Assembly: GCA_963971575.1 (NCBI GenBank) | Contig: OZ020625.1 | Location: 18,816,829-18,880,828, forward strand | DNA: 64,000 nucleotides | Direction: 5' to 3' | Origin: Liopterus haemorrhoidalis | Lineage: Eukaryota > Arthropoda > Insecta > Coleoptera > Dytiscidae | Shown: positions 1 through 11,563 of the stretch, one piece after another | How the letters are laid out: each line of letters starts with the position of its first letter | Numbering within the stretch: the first letter of the stretch is position 1 | Notes under the pieces: generated by a model | Told to the model about the DNA's origin: nothing | The model's input: the letters and a program-made list of their open reading frames with translations, nothing else | Database searches by the model: none | Program-made: the position numbers and the translations under genes

Positions 1-2
1 AA

Positions 3-284
3 AAAGATTTCAGCATCTGTTACTGCATTATAAAATGTCTCTTCGAATTCTACCCGTTCTGCTGAATCTTCTTTATTTTCTAATATTTCAATTTGTAAAT
101 GTGTTTCGTTAAAAAAATTATAAATCTCGCGAATTTTTTCCAACTTTATTTCTAATTGTTTTACGGACACATTACTCGCAGTACTGACCTCTAAATTACT
201 AAAATAATTACTAAAACGTGTAATCTGTCCTTTATAACTACCCCGTTTCATAATTAAACCTTTTAAGTCTAAGGTTGTCGTCAT
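3..284 (-). CDS. gag: BEL/Pao gag N-terminus (partial)
   Basis: Starts at an ATG on the minus strand (282-284), stays open for 94 codons and leaves the window. The N-terminus contains KRGSYKGQITRF, then a helical stretch with KLEKIREIYNFF and EILENKED. The gag at 2649 has the same plan (KRGAIKGQLTLF, ARLEKIYPLIDNF, NALENRDE), so this is the N-terminal helical region of a BEL/Pao Gag, which builds the retrotransposon particle. No stop interrupts the visible part. The DUF1759-like core and the zinc knuckles would lie outside the window, so intactness cannot be judged. Confidence 0.8.
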   Translation of the reverse strand, partial: MTTTLDLKGLIMKRGSYKGQITRFSNYFSNLEVSTASNVSVKQLEIKLEKIREIYNFFNETHLQIEILENKEDSAERVEFEETFYNAVTDAEIF

Positions 285-494
285 TTTTGGTAGTCAACCG
301 TTCCAACCAAATTATTACAATTACAAACAAATCTAAAGTTACTCAGTGTAAACACTACAATACAAAATCACCGAGTAATTTACCAAATATAATAAGTTTG
401 TGACTGTTCTATAACGGTTTTGACCTATTCAAACTAATAAATGCGACCATACCTTTGACACAACGGCCAAATTCTTTCTTCTTTACACTGAAGT

Positions 495-514
495 ATCCGG
501 CTGGAGAAGGACCA
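495..514 (-). other. Primer-binding site of BEL element 1
   Basis: The minus strand reads TGGTCCTTCTCCAGCCGGAT, two bases inside the presumed LTR end. It begins with the TGG complementary to a tRNA 3' CCA. It shares TGGTCCTTC..AGCCG.AT with the primer-binding site of the second BEL element at 2248, which supports the assignment. Confidence 0.7.
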
Positions 515-2044
515 AATGTCGATGGATCAGAGGAGTGGACTGTAAAAAACTCGTTCAAACTCAGGATACTTCAGCTTCAAGTAGAAAAAATTTATTTATC
601 CAGAAAATATTGTCAATACTCGCTTCATATGTCTGTTGTTAATCACTGCCTACTAAAAATCTCATATTAATTTGTGTACAAAAGCACAGCTTACTATTTC
701 TGCGACCTCTGTACACAAATCCAGCGCGGTTATTTGAATTTATAAACTAAACAACAGACAACATATATGTGACAGATTGTAAACAGACGTAGTAATAAAT
801 GCTTATATGTGCTTGGATTTGTGTGTTTTAATTGATATTATCATGAACGCTATAAAGCGTTCTATCATATATATATATATACTAGCTGAAAATCCGTGCT
901 TCGCTACGGTATATTGATGGTCTCATTGGCATAAAATCCGCAGTTTGTTTTTAAACTTGTGTATGGGTAACATTTGTAACAAAAAATCTAGTCGATATCT
1001 CATCTATCCTAAGAGATATTGAGGAATCCGTGAAAAAACATTTTATTCCTTTTCACCAGATATGGGTCGAACTTGAAAAAATCCTTTCTTAGTGGGTTCT
1101 TACTTCATACTGAAAAATGTACTCTCCGAATTTTTTATTTTTAACAAAAAAATACTAATTTACCCTTTAGGAGTGAAAGAAAACTGTCAAACTGTGAAAA
1201 CATATATGCCAAAATGGAATGTTATAACTCAACAACCGCTGGAAATACAAAGGGTTCTATAATTCACCCCGAATGTAGATTCACCCCTTTAGGGGTTGAC
1301 TAAGATAAAATCCTGAAATAAATTTTTCGGCATTTGTATGGGTAAACTTTATAAGCAAAAACCAAGTCTATATCTTATTGATCCTAGAAGATAATAAGGC
1401 GTCCTTGAAATCACAATTCCCTCTTTTCACCCTTTAGGGGTGATATTTGTTAAAGATAAAAAACTGTTAAAACCATTTCGAGACATTTTAGAAAGACACA
1501 GGAAATACGACGCGATGTATAATCTACCCCGTTTGTAGAATCACCCCTTTAGGGGTTGATTAGTACGTAATCCTGAAATAAGTTTTTCGGCACTTTTATG
1601 GATAATTTTTGTAAGCAAACACCAAGTCGATATCTTATTGGACCTAAAAGAATTAAGGAATTACTCAAATCACATTTCACCCCTTTTCACCCTTAAGGGG
1701 TGAAATTTAAAAAAAAATGTCAAAATCATTTCGAGATATTAAAAAAAAAACACCTATGTGCCAAAAAGTAATGTTGCAACTAAACGAACACAGGAAATGC
1801 GACGGGATGTATAATTCATCCCGATTGTAGATTCACCCCTTAAGGGGTTGATTAGGACAAAATCCAAAAATTGGTTTTTCGTTATTTGCATGGGTAGTTT
1901 TTGTAAGCAAAAACCAAGTAGATATCTTATTGGTCCTAAAAAATGTTAAACAATCCTTGAAATCACATTTTACCCCTTTTTACCCTTTACGGGTTAAATT
2001 TAAAAAACTTGGCAAAACATTTCGAGATATTTTAAAAAGACATG

Positions 2045-2247
2045 TGTTCAAAATTTACTATGTGTAAACGTGGCTTCATGTATCTACCGCGCCCCCACCT
2101 TGAATTCTCAACCAGATAACCAGTATGTGGTTAACAGGCGTCACAGGCAACGCGCAAAATGTTAAAGTATTGTATAGTTGTAAACAATAAATAAACACAA
2201 AACAGAAGTGAATTCAATAAGTGACTAATTTATTGAAAATCCCAACA
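2045..2247 (+). repeat. 5' LTR of BEL element 2
   Basis: 203 bp, 5'-TGTT...AACA-3'. It contains CAATAAATAAACAC, a likely polyadenylation region. It is near-identical to 7956-8158. Confidence 0.95.
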
Positions 2248-2267
2248 TGGTCCTTCAGAGCCGCATA
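2248..2267 (+). other. Primer-binding site of BEL element 2
   Basis: TGGTCCTTCAGAGCCGCATA directly abuts the 5' LTR. The position and initial TGG fit a tRNA-primed minus-strand start site. Confidence 0.8.
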
Positions 2268-2648
2268 ATCAGTGACGTTTTTGTGCAAAATTAAAGTTAT
2301 TATTTGTGTTTATGTGTACCGGCGATACACGCCATTTTAGTTATTCGAGTGCATCTATGCAACCAGACGAGACAGTTGATAGGCATTCCGCTTTACGTGT
2401 GTGCGTTGCAAGAACATTTTAGGCGAAGCGTTAGTTCCACATCTCACCGAAGACATCCGAGTTTAGCCGACTACCTGTCAAGTTTATTCACCTTAGCGGC
2501 TGTCAACAATTCGCTACAGCTGATCATCGCAGAGTCAAATTCGGCGCCAAGAGGGAGTTTTTTCTACATTTATGTGCCCTTTTTATCCATTATCTCCAAA
2601 TTGTAAGTACTTTTACATTTTCCTATTTTACTTTAGTACTGATTCAAA

Positions 2649-5297
2649 ATGCAGGGTGAATTAAAAACATTACACCACAAACGTGGTGCAATTAAAGGTC
2701 AGTTAACACTATTCAAGAAATATTTTGATTCACTTGATCAAAACAATTTAACACAGAGTGACACAGACATATTGCACGCGCGATTGGAGAAAATTTACCC
2801 ATTAATAGATAATTTTCTAGAAATACAAAATGAAATAAATGCATTAGAAAATAGGGATGAGCCAGATCTCGAAACGACTGAGAAGTTCCAAAGTTCTTTC
2901 TTTAGTGTAACCACAGCTGCAAACACAGTCCTCAAGTTAGCAGGAGGACATAATAGAGATGAAGCATCAGATCCTGCATCTAGTTTTAGTAGTACTAGAT
3001 CTAAGCGTTCGAACGTCAAGTTACCGCGCGTTGGATTGTCAACTTTTAGTGGACAATATACGGATTGGCGTAAATTTTGTGATTTATTTACAACGTTAGT
3101 TCACAACAGTTATGCAATATCCGATGTACAGAAGTTGTGTTATTTACATGCCTGTCTCGAAGGTGAGGCAGCGGATATGATTAGTTCAATCAAAACATCT
3201 GAAGAAAATTACTTAATCGCATGGAACACTCTGAAAGAAAATTATGATAATAAGAGAAACATTATTAATACATATGTTGAAAATTTACTTGCCTTACAAC
3301 CTATTGGAGAAAATATAGCAGAATTGAGAAAAATTATTCATACTGTTTCAAATAACTTGCAAAGTCTACGTGTTTTACAACAACCAGTCGATAACTGGAG
3401 TGCTCTCATCATTCCCATAATCTTAAGTAAACTTGATGTTCAGACGAATGATGAATGGGAAACTTATCTTAACAAAAAGTTTAAAACCGATGAATTGCCA
3501 GAATTATCTCAATTAATGGAATTTTTAAGGATAAGGATTAATATTACGGAATCCAAGAAGAAAAGGGTCACGAATGCACCTGTAAAATCGCCGAAGGTTA
3601 CTAAACCACATCAGAATGTGAAGACTCTTGCAGTTAGCCATTCAATGTGTTTACACTGCAACGGTGATCATCCAATTCAAGATTGCACAACGTTCCTTAG
3701 TAACGACCCGTCTCAACGTGTCGAGATTGTGAAGAAATTACACATATGCTTCAATTGCCTGCGAAAAGGACATTTATCAACACAATGTCGTTCTACGAAT
3801 TGTCGAAGATGCAAACGAAAACATCATACGCTTCTTCACATTAATAGAGTCCAACGCCAAGCTCAACAAACACTTTCTCCCAACGCAGAAACATTTCACC
3901 CTTCACCACAGGTAAATATTTCAGACAATGTTGTCACATCGTGTATTTCAACTGAAGGAGGCGGCTACAATTACACTGTACTGCCAACTGCTTCAATAAA
4001 TGTTTATGACGCAAGTGGTAAAATGTTTCAAGCAAGAGCAGTACTTGACTCACTTAGTCAGTCAAATTTTATATCGAAAAAGCTCTTCAATAAATTAGGT
4101 CTTGGCAAGCAAACCGCAAATAAGACTGTCACTGGTATTTCGCAAGGTTCGATGAAAATCAACTATCAGACACAAGTCAAAATAGCATCCCGTGTCAGCA
4201 AGTACACTGAAAGTATTGATTGTCTCATTGTTCCTTCAATCACGTCTTCCCAACCAGGATTGCCTCTTAATCTCGCTAAATTTAGGGTACCGAATCATAT
4301 AAAGCTAGCTGATCCTAATTTCAACACACCAAACGCTGTTGACATGCTTTTAGGAACATCTCTGTTCTTCAAATTGTTATGTGTGGGACAAATCCAAAGT
4401 CCAAATGTTCCCACTCTTCAAAAGACTAAATTAGGCTGGATCATAGCTGGAGAACTGTTGCAAGAAAATAGTACTTCTTCTACAATTTGTTGCCTCTCTA
4501 TGGAATCTTTAAACGCTGAATTGCAACGATTTTGGAAGGTTGATGAAATCACAACGAAAAGGGACTCATTTACTACAGAAGAACAGTTTTGTGAAGATTA
4601 TTTTCAAAAAACAACCAGCAGAAATGCAAGGGGAAAATTCGTTGTTAGAATTCCCTTGAAACAAAACTTATCTGAATTAGGAGATTCGTCAGTCATCGCA
4701 AAACAACGGTTCCAACGACTAGAGAAACGGCTAACGAATGATGAAGAGCAGAAGAAAAAATACATCCAATTCATGAATGAATATAAGGATCTTCATCATA
4801 TGTCACTAGTAACAATGCCAAGTAAGAATGGATTCTATTTACCCCATCACCCTGTTATACGAGAGGACAGCGAAACTACGAAGCTACGAGTAGTGTTTGA
4901 CGGTTCTTGCAAACCTGAAACTGGACTTTCTATCAATGCTATACAATGTGTTGGTCCTACGATTCAAGAAGATCTTTTTTCAATATTATTACGTTTTCGA
5001 ACACATGAGTTTGTAATCACAGGAGATATTGAGAAAATGTATAGAGAAGTATTAGTTCACGAAGATGATCGAAAATACCAACAAATTTTTTGGCGAAATA
5101 ATCCAGACGATGAACTACTTACTTATCAATTAAATACTGTTACGTATGGCACAGCAGCAGCCCCATTTCTAGCAATAAGATGTTTGTTGAAATCGCCAAA
5201 GATATATCCAATTCATTTCCAACTGAATCTCGCATCATTCGAAAGGATTTTTACGTCGATGACGTTCTCACAGGAGCGAAATCAGTTGAAGAATTAA
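2649..5297 (+). pseudogene. gag-pol: BEL/Pao gag, protease and N-terminal reverse transcriptase (frameshifted)
   Basis: Opens at an ATG. Order of parts: N-terminal helical Gag; a DUF1759-like core (LSTFSGQYTDWRKF, about residue 130); two zinc knuckles (CLHCNGDHPIQDC and the canonical CFNCLRKGHLSTQC, about residues 335-380); a retropepsin-like segment (about residue 460); then reverse transcriptase fingers and palm (RVVFDGSC, GDIEKMYREV, TYGTAAAPFLA). Homology leaves this frame near 5187 and resumes one frame away in the 5180-7792 frame, as if one base were lost. The protease reads LDSLSQ where the aspartic-protease motif is D-S/T-G, so the catalytic turn is also altered. Residues after about 5190 are out-of-frame. 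The product would be Gag and protease with a truncated RT. Confidence 0.9.
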
Positions 5298-7792
5298 CGA
5301 AGATTAAATCAAATCTAACCACAATCTTTGCTAAATATGGTTTTCCCTTAAGAAAATGGCGAAGTTATGTTCCAAGCCAACATGAAAACATCAAGCACAC
5401 AGTAAATGTGTCAGGAACTGTAAACAAGGCATTAGGAGTATTTTGGAATCCATCAAAGGACGTATTTTTCTACTCTCTTGCTAAGCTGAAACAATATGAA
5501 CAGATCACAAAAAGGACAATTCTCTCAGAAACTGCTCAATTATTCGATCCGCTTGGACTTTTAGCTCCAATCATTATAATTGCGAAGCTGATCATACAGG
5601 CTCTATGGCAGCTAGAAATCACATGGGATGAGTCCATACCTATTGACATTCATACAAGATGGAATGAGTTCAAGGACGATCTAAGTTCTATAGCCAAAAT
5701 GTCAATACCAAGGTTCGTTCTTACTTCTAGTTATACGCATCTAGAGTTACATGGATTCTCGGATGCATCCGAAAGGGCGTACGGTGCTTGTATTTATATC
5801 AAAGCTACGAATGAATTTGGGCATTCATCGATAAATTTATTAGTTGCCAAATCACGTGTCGCACCGTTAAAGAAGATAACACTGCCAAGACTTGAATTAC
5901 TAGGAGCACACCAATTAGCGCAGTTGTCAACTATGGTAAAATCAGTGCTCAACCTCAAGTTCAATAATGAGTTTTACTGGACAGACTCACAAATAGTATT
6001 ATGCTGGATAAAGGCATCTCCTCAACGATGGAAAAATTATGTGGCCAACCGAGTAAGTCAAATCCAAGAATTTACCAAACCCAATGACTGGCATCACGTC
6101 AAATCAGCTGACAACCCAGCTGATCTGATCTCTCGAGGTTGTCTACCATCTAAGTTACTTAATTGTACATTTTGGTGGAAAGGTCCTCCATGGTTAAGAC
6201 TTAATCGGAACCAATGGGCGCAATCTTCAGAAAAATTCAACCTGCAGGAAATCCCAGAGCAACGTAAAACAACCAACACTCTTATCGTGGTACTTACATT
6301 AGAATTTCCTTTTGAAGATTTTTCAACGCTAAATAGATTAAAGCGAGTAACAGCGTATTGTTTAAGATTTATAAGAAATTGTCAAGTCGAGGAAAGGTCG
6401 AAACGATTCCAAGGTCCACTAAAGGCACAAGAACTTGACAAGGCGTTAGCAACGCTGGCTAAAATTGTACAAACGCAAAGTTTTCCTGAAGAATACACCA
6501 ATTTGCTACAAGGCAAACCAGTTCACCATAAAAGTAAAATTCTAAGCCTTACTCCATTTCTTGATTCCACAAACCTTATACGAGTAGGCGGAAGATTAAA
6601 AAATTCTACATTTTCTTACAATAAACGACATCCAGTTCTCCTACCTGCGAAACATCATTTCACAAAGTTAATATTCGAAGAAGAACACAGAAAACTTTTA
6701 CATGCAGGCCCTACACAGCTGTTAAGCTCTGTGAGAGATAAATTTTGGGCTATTACCGCACGCAACATTGCAAAAGGAGTTGTTAGGCGATGTATGACAT
6801 GCGCTAGGTACAACTATAAACCATCAAAAATTATTATGGGCAACTTGCCATCAAGCCGACTAGAACTTAGTTATCCATTCCATACCGTCGGTGTAGACTA
6901 CGCAGGACCAATCATGATCCGTAATAAACGTGGACGAGGAAGCAAATATACTAAATGTTACATTGCACTCTTTGTCTGCTTTAGCACAAAGGCCGTGCAT
7001 TTAGAACCCGTGACTTCCTTATCCTCAGCTGCTTTTATAGCGTCTTTTAGAAGATTTGTCGCTAGGCGTGGCAAACCATATGAAGTCTACAGTGATAATG
7101 GAAAAAAATTTGTTGGTGCAAACAGAGAATTAGGTGAATTATCAAGGTTTCTGCACGAGAATAAGAATATAATTACTGAAGAAATTAATAACGAAGGCAT
7201 CAAATGGCATTTTATACCAGCTCACTCGCCTCATTTCGGAGGAATTTGGGAGGCTGGAGTCAAAAGCACCAAATATCACTTAAAACGTGTCACACACGAT
7301 GCTTCTCTTACATTTGAGGAATTATATACATTATTAGCACAAATTGAATCAGTACTAAATTCTCGTCCTCTTAATCCTATTTCTCCTGATCCAAATGATT
7401 TGCAAGCATTAACCCCAGCACATTTCTTGATCGGTCGTACATATATCTCCCTTCCAGACCCAAGTCTAGAACATGTACCCATAAAGAGGTTGGATCGTTT
7501 CCAATACATCCAAAGAATCAACCAACATTTCTGGTCCAGGTGGGCAAAAGAATATATTGCAGAATTGCAGCAAAGAACAAAGTGGAAAACAACCCAAACG
7601 AAGCTGAAAATCGGTTCATTAGTCCTTGTGAAGGACGATTGTCTTCCCCCTTCAAAATGGCTTCTAGGAAGAATATTGCAGCTCCACCCAGGTTCAGATG
7701 GTATCGCCAGAGTTGCCACAATTCGGTGCACAAACGGGACAATAAAACGTGCATTTTCTAAAATTTGTGTTTTGCCCCCAAGTGAAGTTTAA
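5180..7792 (+). pseudogene. pol: BEL/Pao pol continuation: RT palm, RNase H, integrase (frame-shifted from gag)
   Basis: Continues the polyprotein in the -1 frame relative to 2649. It begins in the RT palm just before DFYVDD, the catalytic YxDD box. Next come a Pao-type peptidase_A17-like segment (ETAQLFDPLGLLAP), an RNase H region (LHGFSDASERAYG, then WTDSQIVLCW), an integrase zinc-binding region, an integrase core (HTVGVDYAGPI, YSDNGKKF, GGIWEAGVKS) and the C-terminal DUF5641-like region (LVLVKDDCLPPSKWLLGRI). The stop at 7790 precedes the 3' LTR by about 165 bp. No stop breaks this half, so the frameshift near 5187 is the main lesion. It has no usable start of its own and would be made only with -1 frameshifting. 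Confidence 0.9.
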
Positions 7793-7955
7793 GTGAATTC
7801 TCAGTGAAACCAAGTTAATTATATTTTGGACAATGTTACTTGTTTGTTTATGTAACAAAGATTTTTTAATTGTTATATGTACCTTGTATCTTGATAATGA
7901 ATTGATTGTTCTAGTTACCTGTTGAAAGTCTCAGGAGATTTCAAGGCGGGCGGCA

Positions 7956-8158
7956 TGTTCAAAATTTACTATGTGTAAACGTGGCTTCATGTATCTACCG
8001 CGCCCCCACCTTGAATTCTCAACCAGATAACCAATATGTGGTTAACAGGCGTCACAGGCAACGCGCAAAATGTTAAAGTATTGTATAGTTGTAAACAATA
8101 AATAAACACAAAACAGAAGTGAATTCAATAAGTGACTAATTTATTGAAAATCCCAACA
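7956..8158 (+). repeat. 3' LTR of BEL element 2
   Basis: 203 bp, matching 2045-2247 with one visible substitution. Followed by the second ACATG target duplication (8159-8163). Confidence 0.95.
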
Positions 8159-9382
8159 ACATGTATGTGCCAAAAATTTTTGTTGCAACTAAACGAACAG
8201 AGGAAATACGACGGGATGTATAATTCACATTGATTTTAGATCCATCCCTTTAGGGGTTGATTAGGACCAAATCCTGAAATAAGTTTTTCGGTATTTGTAT
8301 GGGTAATCTTCGTAAGCAAAAAGCAAGTCGATATCTTATTGGTCCTAAGAGATATTAAGGAATCCTTGAAATCACAATTCATCCCTTTTCACCCTTTAGG
8401 GGGTAATTTTAAAAAAATGTCAAAACTATTTCGAGATATTTTAAAAATATACCTATGTGCCAAAAAGTAATGTTGCAACTAAACGAACACAGGAAATATG
8501 ACGGGATGTATAATTCACCCCGATTGTAGATCCACACCTTAAGGGGTTGATTAGGACAAAATCCAAAAATTGGTTTTTCGGCATTTGCAAGGGTAGTTTT
8601 TGTAAGCAAAAACCAAGTCGATATCTTATTGATGTTAAAAAATATTAAACAATCCTTGAAATCACATTTCACCCCTTTTCACCCTTTAGGGGTTAAATTT
8701 AAAAAATTTGTCAAACCCATGTCGAGATATTTTAAAAAGACACCTATGTGCCAAAAAGTAATGTTGCAACTAAACGAACACAGAAATTACGACGGGATGT
8801 ATAATTCACCCCGATTGTAGATCCACCCCTTTAGGGGTTGATTAGGACAAAATCCTGAAATTGGTGATTCGGTATTTGTATGGATAATCTGTGTAAACAA
8901 AAAGCAAGTCGATATCTTATTGTTCCTAAGAGATATTAAAGAATCCTTAAAATCACAATTCACCCCTTTTCACCCTTTAGGGGTGAAATTTCAAAAGACT
9001 GTCAATACCATTTCGAGATATTTTAAAAAGACACCTATGTGCCAAAAAGTAATCTTGCAACTAAACGAACACAGGAAATACAACGGGATGTATTATCCAC
9101 CCCGATTGTAGGTTCACCCCTTTAGGGGTTGATTAGGGCAAAATCCCGAAATTGGTTTTTCGGCATTTGTATGGGTAATACTTGTAAGCAAAAACTAAGT
9201 CGATATCCCATCGGCCCTAAGAGATATTAAGGAATTCGTGAAATCACATTTCACCCCTTTTCATCCCTTAGGAGTAGAATTTCGAAAAATCCCGTCTTAG
9301 TGGGTGCTTACGTCATGAAGGAAATATACTCTCCGAATTTCAAGATTCTAGGCCCAGAGGTTCGGGCTGGGCGGTGATGAGT

Positions 9383-9405
9383 GAGTCAGTCAGTCAGTCA
9401 GTCAG
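9383..9405 (+). repeat. (TCAG)n microsatellite at the end of array 1
   Basis: GAGTCAGTCAGTCAGTCAG run followed by an AT-rich TATATATAGATAT tail. It marks the right terminus of the 290-bp array. Confidence 0.7.
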
Positions 9406-9460
9406 GACACTGCCTTTTATATATATAGATATATCCAGTTATTCCGTGTGTATATATATA

Positions 9461-10267
9461 TCCAACAAAGTTATTCATCTTTACATGACCCAATATTTCG
9501 GTCTGAATTTTCAGACCTTTTTCAAGGGCTGAAAAATATTTTATTGGAATAAAATACCAAATAAAACATGAATTATGTACTGACTTACAAGTAAAATTCA
9601 AGAGTTGCCTCTGTTGTAGTGGTACAACAGAACAAAACATGTTGTAAGTAATTTGTAGTAATGTGGATTATATAATAACATAAATTGTTTTAAGTAAGTT
9701 GTAGTAATGTGGATTAAAAGAATAAATAGATTAGAATTAAAATAGAACATTACAATTAAAAACACAATAAAATTACACTTTAAAAATCTTTATCACAGAA
9801 CATTATAATCTAAATTAAAATGAATAAATCTTATTGGATTACAGACTAGAGTGTCATTTCTTCTTCCTCCTCTCATTCAATTTTGCGGGAAAGTTTTAAC
9901 GGATTTCTATAGTTTAGGTTGTGGTCGGTAATATAGATAGCGTAGATTGGTTCATCTTCTTGCTTCCACGTCGGTTTTGTTATTAAACAAATAATTAGCA
10001 TGGCTTCTGTTTTTTTTTGAAATGTGTAACAGATTCTTGTAGATTGTATTTAAACCTTGAATATCTGTTTTTGCATTTAAGTTTTGTTCGTTTTCATTTA
10101 TATAACACATTTCAAGGAATGTGCGTTAATAAGTGTTGTGTTCGGAGGCCAGAATGGATGTATCTTCGAATTTGGGCACGTGTGCTGTATTCTTCAGATG
10201 TCTGCTCAGAGAACAACATTCTGGTTTACATTTCACATCCGATTTGTGTTGTGAGATACGATGACCT
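9461..10267 (-). mobile_element. Penelope-like element fragment, inverted arm (GIY-YIG end and 3' UTR)
   Basis: On the minus strand this arm begins at 10267 inside GIY-YIG coding (LGHRISQHKSD, then CKPECCSLSRHLKNTAHV). It stops early at a TAA after ASEHNTY, then carries the 3' UTR. It ends near 9461 with a hairpin-bearing terminal sequence (9500-9517). Its coding part matches the plus-strand copy at 10888-11198 in inverted orientation with scattered differences; the match ends at about 9965. The 5' breakpoint abuts the 5' breakpoint of the plus-strand fragment, a head-to-head arrangement common in Penelope-like insertions. Confidence 0.75.
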
Positions 10268-11198
10268 AAGCGACAGGCGATGTCCTCAACCTCTTCAACA
10301 ACTGACTCGGCCATCCAGTTCACTGTCAAAAATGAGAACGAGAGACAGGCGGTTCCGTTCCTGGACACATTAATCATCCGGGGTCCTGAAAATAAGATCA
10401 GGTTTGATTATTATGAAAAACCTACTAACACAGGTACCTACATTATAGAAGTTACCATCCGTCTAAATACAAGGTAGCATTAACAAAAACCATGGCTCAC
10501 AAAGTACGGAAAATCTCTCACCCGACATTTCTACAAAAAACTTAAAAACTTTAGCAGACAAATTCATCAACCTATCGTATCCCAAAAACATGGTACACAG
10601 GACAATTTATAACAGTCACTCACATTCTAATGAGGAGGGCCCCAGAGATGAGGTTCAACCCAGTAAAAAGTACTTCTCGGTCCAGTTTATCAAAGAAGTA
10701 ACTATCTTAAAATCCATACTCCGGGAGGAGGACATCACCTTGGCGGAAAAATCATCTCTCAGCATCAGGCAACTCTTCACTCCTTTAAAAGATAAACAAA
10801 AATCAAAAAACAGACGGGACGTAGTTTACAAGATTGAATGTGAATGCGGCTTACCTTACGTTGGACAGACATCCCAATCCTTAGGTCATCGCATCTCACA
10901 ACACAAATCGGATGTGAAATGTAAACCAGAATGTTGTTCTCTGAGCAGACATCTGAAGAATACAGCACACGTGCCCAATTTCGAAGATACATCCATTTTG
11001 GCCTCCGAACACAACACTTATAAACGCACGTTCCTTGAAATGTGTTATAGAAATGAAAACGACCAAAAGTTAAATGCAAAAACAGATATTCAAGGTTTAA
11101 ATACAATCTACAAGAATCTGTTACACATTTCAAAAAAAAAAACAGAAGCCATGCTAATTTTTTGTTTAACAACAAAACCGACGCGGAAGAAAGAAGAT
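10268..11198 (+). mobile_element. Penelope-like element fragment, plus-strand arm (RT thumb and GIY-YIG)
   Basis: The plus strand carries an RT thumb-like segment (AVPFLDTLIIRG, YYEKPTNTGTYI at 10280-10440) and then the GIY-YIG endonuclease. The RT catalytic palm is missing, so the copy is 5'-truncated. Similarity to the inverted arm ends near 11198, exactly where a separate duplicated block begins, so the true 3' end is missing here. Confidence 0.75.
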
Positions 11199-11321
11199 GG
11201 AGTCTGTGTCAAATGTGCTCAAGATGATAAGGGAAGTGTTCCCAACTTCCAAATAATAAAACAATATGTGAAAAATAGAAGCCGTGTTAATTGGATAACA
11301 TTTCTAAAATCCGTAAAATAA
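10590..11321 (+). pseudogene. Penelope-like GIY-YIG endonuclease domain (5'-truncated)
   Basis: This open frame contains RRDVVYKIECECGLPYVGQT, a GIY-YIG core in the form usual for Penelope-like elements (VVYKI...YVGQT), followed by HRISQHKSD. In intact elements this C-terminal nuclease nicks the target for reverse transcription. The upstream RT thumb (10280-10477) is separated by stops, so no complete RT-endonuclease can be made. The last 40 or so codons (after about 11198) come from the adjoining duplicated block and are not Penelope sequence. The initiating ATG is probably not a true start. Confidence 0.8.
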
Positions 11322-11563
11322 TTTAACTTATTCATGTAATATTTAATTCATTTTGAAGTATTTTGTAAACAATTTAATAAAGAACATTAATTAGAAAGTA
11401 AATTACATCAATACATATGGTTTGTTTCTATATAATATTAATTTAGACCTTATTATTATAAACTTAGAACTACTAGTAAAATTTTGATGTCATTTATTTT
11501 TAACCTTTAATAAACATACTATAAACATATGTACATATTTTAAATAATTAATGTAAGTAGATA

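Larger units (their letters stand above)
1..763 (-). mobile_element. BEL/Pao LTR retrotransposon, 5' end only (element 1)
   Basis: On the minus strand this reads LTR, primer-binding site, untranslated leader, then the gag N-terminus, and it runs off the left edge. The inner LTR edge is taken at about 517 (minus-strand ...GACA) just before the primer-binding site TGGTCCTTC. The outer edge, near 763, is a guess from a TGTTGTC start because the second LTR lies outside the window. It is a different, more diverged family member than the BEL/Pao copy at 2045-8158. No target-site duplication can be checked. Confidence 0.8.
2045..8158 (+). mobile_element. BEL/Pao LTR retrotransposon, full length (element 2)
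   Basis: Two 203-bp LTRs (TGTTCAAAAT...CCCAACA) flank a gag-pol region. The 5-bp target duplication ACATG is perfect (2040-2044 and 8159-8163). A primer-binding site follows the 5' LTR, and a G-rich tract (AAGGCGGGCGGCA) precedes the 3' LTR. The LTRs differ at one position that I could find (CAG versus CAA in the ATAACCA.TATG stretch), so the insertion is recent. It sits inside a unit of the 290-bp array without disturbing the array period. The coding region is broken by one frameshift in the reverse transcriptase. Confidence 0.95.
882..9415 (+). repeat. Tandem array 1 of about 290-bp units (unclassified mobile repeat)
   Basis: A unit landmark (AGGGGTTGATTAGGAC) recurs near 1291, 1551, 1842, 8251, 8540, 8831 and 9121, mostly 289-291 bp apart. 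Removing the BEL insertion plus one TSD copy gives 290 bp between 1842 and 8251. The left end is ACTAGCTGAAAATCCGTGC after an (AT)n run at about 862-881. The right end has a (TCAG)n run (9383-9405) and an AT-rich tail. I see no coding capacity; 60-codon open frames inside it repeat with the unit and are chance. A reversed relative lies at 14040-24557. The defined ends and dispersed copies suggest a mobile repeat that expands internally, but I cannot name the family. Confidence 0.75.

Noticed and set aside
2304..2606. 100-codon frame between the BEL primer-binding site and gag
   Set aside because: It starts at a non-ATG codon, has no BEL similarity, and occupies the untranslated leader.
8629..9111. 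Small repeated open frames (63 codons each) in array 1
   Set aside because: They recur with the 290-bp unit, overlap a minus-strand frame, and no start context or domain supports translation.
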